Source of the DNA: an uncultured Flammeovirgaceae bacterium
GTDB taxonomy: Bacteria > Bacteroidota > Bacteroidia > Cytophagales > Cyclobacteriaceae
Length of the DNA stretch: 8,722 bases
Reading direction: 5' to 3'
NCBI GenBank assembly: GCA_946886805.1
Contig: CAMPJM010000147.1
Location: 1-8,722 of the forward strand
The translations under genes were made by a program, and so were the position numbers. Below the pieces are notes generated by a model that did no database searches, had not been told where the DNA came from, and saw only the letters and a list, made by a program, of their open reading frames with translations. Position 1 is the stretch's first letter; each line of letters starts with the position of its first letter. Below are positions 1 through 5,694 of the stretch, one piece after another.

Positions 1-24
1 TAGACATTAGATTTTAGATGTTAG

Positions 25-55
25 AATAGTCCTCGTTTTATGACGAGGACTTTTG
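25..55 (+). terminator. rho-independent terminator of a gene left of the window
   Basis: A perfect 9-bp stem (28-36 with 43-51, arms AGTCCTCGT/ACGAGGACT) closes a 6-nt loop and is followed by a short T run at 51-54. An AT-rich stretch precedes it. It probably ends transcription of a gene beyond the left edge. The A-rich bases on the left side are too few to make it a strong bidirectional terminator, and the T run is short, so efficiency is uncertain. Confidence 0.6.
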
Positions 56-344
56 AGATCAGCGATTGCGTCGCTCTTGGAAAGCTAGAAGGGCTTATTG
101 TCTCTGAAATAACAAGGCAAAGGAGAAATTGGTAATCGTTCTCCGTCGGTGGGAAGGTATTTGCTACAGAAGTAGTAGGGGTTTTGCGACGATTTACAGC
201 TACGACCAGTCACACACCAATTTTGAAATAGATCATGGAATTATTTTGTTTTGCTGTCTTGAAAATAATCTTAAGGATGGCTTAAAATCTGTATGTCTTA
301 TAGTTTATTTCCTCTATTTTTGCTTTTTATTCTAAGCTATAACA
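56..344 (+). other. intergenic leader upstream of the trans-sulfuration gene; no recognised RNA
   Basis: About 290 nt separate the terminator from the next start codon. Visible structure is limited to small hairpins: AGCGA/TCGCT at 61-75 (5-bp stem, 5-nt loop), GGAGAA/TTCTCC at 122-144 (6-bp stem, 11-nt loop) and a weaker GCTAC/GTAGT pairing at 163-176. A SAM riboswitch would suit a sulfur amino acid gene, but I could not find its conserved core. The stretch 212-21 on the minus strand is open for 62 codons without an ATG, and a TTG-initiated frame at 129-335 is open on the plus strand. Neither looks like a real protein. No clear TAnnTTTG promoter was found near the gene. Confidence 0.4.
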
Positions 345-1493
345 ATGCACGATTATACTTCATTCAACACCATTTGCGTCCACTCAGGTACGCAAATCGA
401 TAAAGAATTAAAAGGGGTAAATACTCCTATCCACACCTCTTCATCCTTTGGATATATTGGTGCCGATGAAAACAAATATCCCCGTTATTTTAACACCCCT
501 AATCAATTAGCTGTAGTAAAGAAACTATGTGCATTGGAGGGTGCTGATGATGGGGTGTTGTTCAGTTCCGGAATGGCGGCCATAAGTACTGTAATGTTAG
601 GGTTCTTGCAATCCGGAGATCATCTGGTGCTTTCAAAAGAAATTTACGGAGGCACTTATCATTTTGTAATTACCGAGCTGAACAGAATTGGTATAAGCTA
701 TACTTTTACTGATACAACGGCTGTCGAGAGTTTTGAAGCGGCGATTCAGGAAAATACAAAAATGATATATTTAGAGACGCCCTCTAACCCTCTGTTAAAT
801 TTAACAGATATCAAAGCAGTGGCTGAACTTGCCAAAGACCATCATTTGTTGACAGTTATTGATAATACCTTTGCCTCCCCCATAAATCAGAATCCTATAG
901 CTATGGGTATTGACCTGGTGATGCACAGCGGCACGAAATATCTCGGAGGCCACAGTGATTTGTGTTTCGGAGCGGTAGTGGGAAGTCAGAAACTTATATC
1001 CGTGCTACTGTCACGTGCAATAAACTTAGGCGGTAGTTTGAATTCAACCACATGCGCTCTTATAGAAAGAAGCTTAAAGACATTGGCATTACGAGTAGAA
1101 AGGCAAACACAGAATGCACAAGTAGTTGCTGAGTTTCTTGAAAAACAATCGGGCATCAGAAAAGTGAATTATCCCGGATTAGCATCCCATCCCCATCATG
1201 CTTTGGCCCAGAAGCAAATGAAGGGTTTTGGCGGAATGCTGTCTTTTGAGCTAGAGGGTGACATTGCCACTAGCGATAGGTTCTTAAATAAGCTCGAAAT
1301 GATCATGCCTGCATTAAGTTTAGGTGGAGTTGAAAGCATAATTTGTGCGTCTGTAAAAACATCTCACTTAAAAATGACTCCGGAGGCGAGAAAATCTGCG
1401 GGAGTTTCAGATAGTTTATTGCGTTTGTCAGTGGGCATAGAGGCTCCGGAAGATATAATCGAGGATTTAAAGAGGGGACTTACTGAGGTGTAA
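345..1493 (+). CDS. PLP-dependent trans-sulfuration enzyme (cystathionine gamma-synthase/beta-lyase family)
   Basis: A 382-residue cytosolic fold-type I PLP enzyme of the Cys/Met metabolism family, close to the usual 380-400 residues. Visible family motifs are the YPR phosphate-binding segment (Tyr45, Arg47), the SSGMAA loop (74-79), the stacking tyrosine in YGGTY (Tyr101), Asp173 in VIDNTFASP (which pairs with the pyridine nitrogen), and the Schiff-base Lys198 in SGTKYLGGHSD. SLGGVES (325-331) and Arg360 in LLRLSVGIE (substrate carboxylate) close the active site. The enzyme should act on cystathionine, O-acyl-homoserine, cysteine or methionine. The exact reaction (gamma-synthase, gamma-lyase or beta-lyase) cannot be fixed from sequence. 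The methionine gamma-lyase cysteine appears to be Gly103 here, which argues against that activity. The ATG at 345 gives a normal N-terminus and has no Shine-Dalgarno sequence, as is common in Bacteroidota. The gene stands alone, convergent with the aldo/keto reductase gene. Confidence 0.93.
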   Translation: MHDYTSFNTICVHSGTQIDKELKGVNTPIHTSSSFGYIGADENKYPRYFNTPNQLAVVKKLCALEGADDGVLFSSGMAAISTVMLGFLQSGDHLVLSKEIYGGTYHFVITELNRIGISYTFTDTTAVESFEAAIQENTKMIYLETPSNPLLNLTDIKAVAELAKDHHLLTVIDNTFASPINQNPIAMGIDLVMHSGTKYLGGHSDLCFGAVVGSQKLISVLLSRAINLGGSLNSTTCALIERSLKTLALRVERQTQNAQVVAEFLEKQSGIRKVNYPGLASHPHHALAQKQMKGFGGMLSFELEGDIATSDRFLNKLEMIMPALSLGGVESIICASVKTSHLKMTPEARKSAGVSDSLLRLSVGIEAPEDIIEDLKRGLTEV

Positions 1494-1552
1494 GGTGCTG
1501 TTTTGCTGAGTAATATGGCTGCACCAATGGCGGTCTAGCAGCTACTGCACCC

Positions 1553-1583
1553 CTACCTATCCGCGTCCTGTCCCCTGACAGGA
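1553..1583 (+). repeat. REP-like hairpin unit A
   Basis: A CTACC segment at 1553-1557 is followed by a perfect 7-bp hairpin with a 4-nt loop (TCCTGTC at 1566-1572, GACAGGA at 1577-1583). Its 14-nt core CTGTCCCCTGACAG (1568-1581) recurs with one change on the opposite strand at 1690-1677, again preceded by CTACC. The unit lies between two converging genes and has no T run, so it is not a canonical terminator. Calling it a REP-like element is an inference from the paired inverted arrangement. Confidence 0.55.
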
Positions 1584-1671
1584 TGATATTGCAGAGAGCA
1601 AGAAAAAAATGAGAAGATCAAGGACGGTTTTTGTAAGGAGAAATTTATGGCTTAGTTGTTTTTTTGACATT

Positions 1672-1703
1672 GGTCGCTGTCGGGGGACAGCGACCGGTGG
1701 TAG
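1672..1703 (-). repeat. REP-like hairpin unit B, inverted partner of unit A
   Basis: A perfect 10-bp stem (GGTCGCTGTC at 1672-1681, GACAGCGACC at 1686-1695) closes a GGGG loop. On the minus strand it reads CTACC (1703-1699), 8 nt, then the core CTGTCCCCCGACAG (1690-1677). That core matches unit A at 13 of 14 bases in inverted orientation, with centres about 109 bp apart. A pair of inverted REP-like units around a short AT-rich spacer has the geometry of a BIME. No associated transposase gene is in the window. Confidence 0.6.
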
Positions 1704-1727
1704 CATCTTTTGAGCCTTCCCGCCCAG

Positions 1728-1816
1728 AAAGCCTAAAGGGCTTTAACATGAATAGCACCCGAAGGGTGTAAAATAATCGGCAAAGACAACAACGCTAAAG
1801 GGGTTGAACATGATTG
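1728..1816. repeat. hairpin cluster with imperfect direct repeat
   Basis: Three elements sit together. AAAGCC/GGCTTT forms a 6-bp stem with a 5-nt loop at 1728-1744. CACCC/GGGTG forms a 5-bp stem with a 3-nt loop at 1756-1768. The segment at 1733-1751 (CTAAAGGG..TT.AACATGA) recurs at 1795-1813 with 17 of 19 matches, 62 bp apart. The pattern resembles intergenic repeat families in Bacteroidota that carry AAAGGG and AACATGA segments next to GC-rich hairpins, but that resemblance is from memory. No coding frame explains it. Confidence 0.5.
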
Positions 1817-1838
1817 CTTAAAATCAATCGCAAAATTT

Positions 1839-2810
1839 TTACTGACTCCAGGACGTGGGAACTCTATCCCAACGGTGGCCTTTAAGTTCTTTCGATAAAG
1901 AACCATCTAACCTTACACCGTCGGAAACCGCCATATTGGATTTCATATGGTTGATTTTTCTCATTCCGGGTATGGTCGTTGAAACCGTTGGATTATTCAA
2001 AATAAATCTCAGGGCCAGCTCAGGCATATTCATATCCTTAGGTATCAAGGGCCTTAATTTTTCCGCATGCTCGACACTTGAGGTGAGGTTTTCAGGAACA
2101 AAATAGGTGCTTCTCCAATCCTCTTTAGGGAACGTTGTCTCTTTCGTGAGATTGCCAGTAAGTGTACCCTCATCAAACGGAACCCTTGCGATCACAGCGA
2201 TGTCCATTTCTTTGCACAAAGGGAATAATTTGTCTTCGGGTGCCTGATCAAAGATATTGTAAATCACCTGAACGGCATCAATATGTCCGGTTTTGATAGT
2301 GTTTAGACTGTTTTCAGGTTCCCATCTATTAACGCTTATGCCAAAATGTTTTACTTTCCCGTCTTTTTTTAATTGCTCAACGGCCTTTTGCCATTCTTCC
2401 ATTTCAGCCCATTCGTCTTCCCATACATGGAATTGTTGGAGGTCGATACGCTCTACTTTCAAATTTTTAAGGCTTTTTTCTGTGTATTCAATGATATGAT
2501 CATAGGGAAAACAATCTTCTAATTTATAATGGCTCTTGGAAGGCCATTTCATATTTTTCGGTGGGATTTTCGTTGCCGCATAAAGCTTCTTTTCCGAATG
2601 CTTTTGAAGCAATTTCCCTAAAACCTGCTCACTGAAACCTGAACCGTAGCCCCACGCTGTATCAAAAAAATTACATCCTAAACCCACCGATTCATCCAGC
2701 GCTTTGTTATAATCTTTTTCTTCTGAACCAGTCCAGCCTGCTAAACCCCACATGCCATATCCGATTTCACTTACTCGCCAGTCTGTTCTGCCAAATCTCC
2801 TGTATTCCAT
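1839..2810 (-). CDS. aldo/keto reductase
   Basis: A 323-residue cytosolic (alpha/beta)8-barrel oxidoreductase, normal length for the family, expected to use NADPH to reduce an aldehyde or ketone. The catalytic tetrad is complete: Asp50 and Tyr55 in FFDTAWGYG, Lys81 in ATK, and His128 in LQQFHVW. The N-terminus (YRRFGRTDWRVSEIGYGMWG) is the typical first strand. HFGISVN (155-161) and the C-terminal IPGMRKINHMKSN (280-292, with Arg284) match the region that binds the cofactor phosphate. It most resembles the bacterial subgroup of sugar- or stress-related reductases, but the substrate cannot be named. The ATG at 2810 has no Shine-Dalgarno sequence; an AT-rich leader of about 70 nt precedes it. 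It follows the GH3 gene on the same strand, but the terminator at 2878-2910 separates them, so co-transcription is doubtful. No clear terminator follows it; the hairpin cluster at 1728-1816 may serve as its 3' boundary. Confidence 0.93.
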   Translation of the reverse strand: MEYRRFGRTDWRVSEIGYGMWGLAGWTGSEEKDYNKALDESVGLGCNFFDTAWGYGSGFSEQVLGKLLQKHSEKKLYAATKIPPKNMKWPSKSHYKLEDCFPYDHIIEYTEKSLKNLKVERIDLQQFHVWEDEWAEMEEWQKAVEQLKKDGKVKHFGISVNRWEPENSLNTIKTGHIDAVQVIYNIFDQAPEDKLFPLCKEMDIAVIARVPFDEGTLTGNLTKETTFPKEDWRSTYFVPENLTSSVEHAEKLRPLIPKDMNMPELALRFILNNPTVSTTIPGMRKINHMKSNMAVSDGVRLDGSLSKELKGHRWDRVPTSWSQ

Positions 2811-2877
2811 ATTTTAGTATTTTTAAAATTTATGAGTATTTACAATAGAAGTATTTATTTTTACCTGATATATAACT

Positions 2878-2910
2878 AAAAAGCCCCAAATATACAATTT
2901 GAGGCTTTAA
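2878..2910 (-). terminator. rho-independent terminator of the GH3 gene
   Basis: Arms 2880-2891 and 2897-2908 pair over 12 positions with a single C:A mismatch in plus-strand RNA, which becomes a U:G wobble in minus-strand RNA. The loop is 5 nt. Read on the minus strand, the stem ends in GGC followed by five T residues (2882-2878). It lies about 20 bp past the stop codon of the GH3 gene, the expected place for a factor-independent terminator, and upstream of the aldo/keto reductase gene. Confidence 0.75.
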
Positions 2911-2930
2911 GTTTTAAATCAAAATTCAAT

Positions 2931-5198
2931 CTATAGCTTGTAATCCAATTTAACCGACTGATCTCCTACCCAAAATTCAAAAGCACCGGCTTCAGTGACT
3001 CTTTTACCTTCTCTATTTATAAAAGATAGGTCTTCAGGGCTAACAGTAAAAGTTACTTCCTTACTTTCCCCTGCTTTTAAATTTACTTTGGTATACTTTC
3101 TCAACCTCTTTGCATTAGGTGTAATTGAAGCATATAAATCTACAGAATACAATTCAACGGCCACTTTCCCATCTCTTTTTCCTGTATTCTTCACGTTTAT
3201 TGTTGTTGTAATTTGGTCACCAGGGCCAAAAGCAGATTTGTCAATTTTTAAATCACTATACTCGAATGTGGTATAGCTCAGTCCGTGGCCAAATGGCCAT
3301 TGAGGATTAAAACCGCCTTTTCCATAAGCATTGGGAACATCTTCCCGAATTTCTTCAGTGCCTTTTCTATCATAAAGAACAAGGTCGTTTGTATGTCTTG
3401 GATAGGTGAAAGCTAAAATTCCGTTTGGATTATAATCGCCAAATAAAACATCGGCAATAGCTTTTCCCCCCATTGTTGATGGTCTGTAGGCCAACAGAAT
3501 TCCAGGTATTTTTTCTTCTATCGATGAAATTACCCTGGGCCTGCCTTCAACCATTACCAATATAACAGGCTTTCCCGTGGCGATGGCGGCTTCGGCCAAT
3601 TCTAATTGCTTTTCGTCAAGTGTTAAATTATCGATTACTCCAGGGCTTTCTGCGTAAGCTTTTTCACCGAGGAATAGTATGATGTAATCAACTGTTGCAG
3701 CGTCCTTCTTTAATTGCGTTACATCAAAATTCTTAGGATTTTTGTAATCCCTTTGTGCGCTGGAAACCACATTTTCATTCCCAATTTTATTTTCAATTGC
3801 TTCTTTTATTGTTAAGGTAGTTTCAGGATATTGGTCCACAGCATCGCCTTGCCAGGTATATGACCAACTGCCATGCAAAGATGCAACATTATTGGCAGAA
3901 GGGCCTGCTAGTAAAACTTTTACATCTTTTTTTAGAGGCAGGATACCGTCATTGTTTTTTACAAGAGTCAAGGTTTCCAAAGCAGCCTGTAGCGCAGCCG
4001 CATCATACTCTTTTTTATGCAAATTTTCGAGATCAGCTTTTTTGGGAAGCTCGTTATCGAATAAGCCTAATTTGTATTTTAGTGTTAAGATTCTTCGAAC
4101 CGAAACATCAATTCTTTCCTCAGAAATGCTGCCTTCTTTAACTAATTCCAACAGCAAATCATAAAATGAATAATCGAGCGGAACCATGCTCATATCCAAA
4201 CCAGCTTCCACCGCCTGCCTTACAGCTTCTTTTGGTGAATCAGCCACTTTATGTCTTGTATGCAATCTTATTACATCTTCCCAATCAGATACTGCCACGC
4301 CCTCAAAGCCTAGTTCATCCCTTAAAATGGTGGTTAAATAATACTTGCTTCCGTGAACCGGTACACCATTAATTTCACCTGAATTGATCATAACCGAAGA
4401 AGCACCTGCTTCGACCGCACTTTTGAAAGGCGGTAAAATATACTCCCTAAGAACGTGGTCAGGTATATAGGAAGGGGTTCTGTCTTTTCCACTCGCTGGA
4501 ACAGAATATCCCAAAAAATGCTTCATACAAGAGGCTACAGAAGTCATTTTGTCTAATCCGTCTTCCTCGTATCCTCTTATTGCAGCAGCTCCCAGGGTTG
4601 AAACTAAATGTACGTCTTCGCCAAAAGTTTCCTCAAACCTTGCCCAAAGTGGTTGTCTCCCAACATCTAAAACCGGATCGAAATTCCACGGAATTCCTAC
4701 TGCTCTCGTTTCGATAGCGGTAATTTCCGCAGCTCTTTTTACAAGCTCAGGGTTTCTGCTGGCAGCCATTCCTATATTGTGCGGAAATAAAGTAGAACCT
4801 TTAATATAATTGGCGCCATGAATGGCATCAATACCATAAATAACAGGAATTTTGTTGGGTGTTTCTTTAGTGGCAACAGTCTGAATTTTAGTGATGACAT
4901 CATGCCAAACCTCAGCAGAATATGCATGTCCTTTTACGTTTAAAATAGAACCAACATTCTTTTCAATCAAGGCCTTTCTTAGTTTTTCCATATCAACTTC
5001 CACGCTTGACTCGTCTTCTAAGATAAGATCAACTGCAACCTGAGTCATTTGACCGACCTTTTCTTCTATTGACATTTTAGACAATAAATCTTCCACTTTA
5101 CTCTCCACTTCTTTATCCTGTGCCTGAAGTGCCATTGCTGGAAGTACCGCCAGCAGCGTCAGAAGAAAAAATGACCTTAACTTTTTTGTTATTTTCAT
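2931..5198 (-). CDS. secreted glycoside hydrolase family 3 beta-glucosidase/exo-glucanase
   Basis: A 755-residue GH3 enzyme that should remove terminal glucose from beta-glucans or oligosaccharides, with retention of configuration. A Sec signal peptide is clear: basic start (MKITKKLR), hydrophobic stretch 10-23 and a likely cut after Ala26 (ALQA/QD). No lipobox cysteine is present, so the product is probably soluble in the periplasm. The barrel domain (about 35-375) holds Asp124 in YGIDAIHG, the Lys226-His227 pair and the nucleophile Asp305 in VAVSDWEDV. The second sandwich domain (about 410-640) holds GEKAYAESPG, where Glu517 is the likely acid/base by position. A fibronectin III-like C-terminal domain (about 645-755) begins after FGHGLSYTTFEY. 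The YGIDAIHG and FPHNIG segments recall plant-type exo-glucan glucohydrolases more than E. coli BglX. No type IX secretion tail is seen. No SusC/SusD pair or other glycosidase is in view. The ATG at 5198 directly precedes the signal peptide. Confidence 0.95.
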   Translation of the reverse strand: MKITKKLRSFFLLTLLAVLPAMALQAQDKEVESKVEDLLSKMSIEEKVGQMTQVAVDLILEDESSVEVDMEKLRKALIEKNVGSILNVKGHAYSAEVWHDVITKIQTVATKETPNKIPVIYGIDAIHGANYIKGSTLFPHNIGMAASRNPELVKRAAEITAIETRAVGIPWNFDPVLDVGRQPLWARFEETFGEDVHLVSTLGAAAIRGYEEDGLDKMTSVASCMKHFLGYSVPASGKDRTPSYIPDHVLREYILPPFKSAVEAGASSVMINSGEINGVPVHGSKYYLTTILRDELGFEGVAVSDWEDVIRLHTRHKVADSPKEAVRQAVEAGLDMSMVPLDYSFYDLLLELVKEGSISEERIDVSVRRILTLKYKLGLFDNELPKKADLENLHKKEYDAAALQAALETLTLVKNNDGILPLKKDVKVLLAGPSANNVASLHGSWSYTWQGDAVDQYPETTLTIKEAIENKIGNENVVSSAQRDYKNPKNFDVTQLKKDAATVDYIILFLGEKAYAESPGVIDNLTLDEKQLELAEAAIATGKPVILVMVEGRPRVISSIEEKIPGILLAYRPSTMGGKAIADVLFGDYNPNGILAFTYPRHTNDLVLYDRKGTEEIREDVPNAYGKGGFNPQWPFGHGLSYTTFEYSDLKIDKSAFGPGDQITTTINVKNTGKRDGKVAVELYSVDLYASITPNAKRLRKYTKVNLKAGESKEVTFTVSPEDLSFINREGKRVTEAGAFEFWVGDQSVKLDYKL

Positions 5199-5238
5199 GT
5201 TATTTAGTTAGTTACCTCAATCTATTCATTTGTACATC

Positions 5239-5254
5239 ACCTTTTTCAAAAGGT
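5239..5254. promoter_or_regulatory. palindromic operator candidate at the GH3 transcription start
   Basis: ACCTTTTTCAAAAGGT is a perfect 7-bp inverted repeat around a 2-nt centre. On the minus strand it begins directly after the candidate -7 element, so it would cover the predicted transcription start of the GH3 gene, about 45-50 nt upstream of its ATG. That is a good position for a repressor operator. It is AT-rich and could also arise by chance. No regulator gene is nearby. Confidence 0.35.
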
Positions 5255-5286
5255 CAAAGATTGCTATTCTTTGCTATTTCTACAAG
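5255..5286 (-). promoter_or_regulatory. candidate Bacteroidota-type promoter of the GH3 gene
   Basis: On the minus strand CTTG (5286-5283) is followed after 20 nt by AATCTTTG (5262-5255). The Bacteroidota vegetative consensus is TTTG near -33 and TAnnTTTG near -7 with a spacer of about 19-21 nt. Each element here differs from consensus by one base, and the spacing fits. Its position predicts a leader of roughly 50 nt before the GH3 start codon. Confidence 0.35.
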
Positions 5287-5694
5287 GTGCATTTGTTACT
5301 ATTATGGGCGTTAAATGTATCCATAATTGGAAAAACGGTTAATTCTGCGTGATTCCTAAGAGATTATATTGCTTGGGTTTCGGTTCTTTTTTTGCTGGCT
5401 TATTATCTTTGGTTTGTAATAATTATTGATTGCATAGGTCAAATTTCAATCGGTAATCTATAAATGGTGTTTTTTTGTTATCATTGCAATTTCAATACGC
5501 TTCCTAAAAATTATAAGAATGGAAAACGAGAAACAGGGCTGGTTTTACAGGGAGTTTATTATCTTAGCTTTTTTGGATGTTTGTAGAATTTAAAAATAAT
5601 GCTTATATAAAGAAAGGCGATTGGAACGGTTCCCCAAGCAGTCTGAGACCTTTTTTAATCTCTACAAAATCATTTTACATAAATGAACTAGCTT
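5287..5694. other. intergenic region upstream of the sensor kinase
   Basis: About 400 nt of AT-rich DNA lie between the GH3 promoter candidate and the kinase start. TATCTTTG at 5404-5411 matches the -7 consensus exactly on the plus strand, but only a partial -33 match (TTTC, 5378-5381) is present and the leader would be about 280 nt. A near match TAGCTTTT lies at 5565-5572. GGAAC-G-GTTCC (5623-5633) is a small palindrome about 60 nt before the kinase ATG. A 40-codon frame at 5464-5586 has no recognisable features. I see no RNA gene or other repeat here. Confidence 0.35.

Noticed and set aside
21..212. A 62-codon stretch open on the minus strand that runs through the left terminator.
   Set aside because: It has no ATG and overlaps a clear terminator hairpin, so it is not called as a gene.
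129..335. A TTG-initiated 68-codon frame in the leader region.
   Set aside because: Composition at the end is low-complexity and hydrophobic from AT-rich DNA, there is no ribosome binding context and no family resemblance I can support.
1556..1563. CCTATCCG shared with 8352-8359 at the left side of another intergenic repeat.
   Set aside because: Only eight bases match before the sequences diverge; this is within chance expectation for the window.
2887..2894. An exact TAnnTTTG match (TATATTTG, minus strand) upstream of the aldo/keto reductase gene.
   Set aside because: It lies inside the GH3 terminator hairpin and the nearest TTTG is 25 nt upstream, longer than the usual 19-21 nt spacing, so it is likely fortuitous.
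5464..5586. A 40-codon plus-strand frame with two Cys/His residues near its start.
   Set aside because: Short, no ribosome binding site, no recognisable motif; expected by chance in a 500-nt gap.
5641..5656. GTCT/AGAC mini-palindrome followed by six T residues before the kinase, terminator-like.
   Set aside because: A 4-bp stem is too short to terminate transcription.
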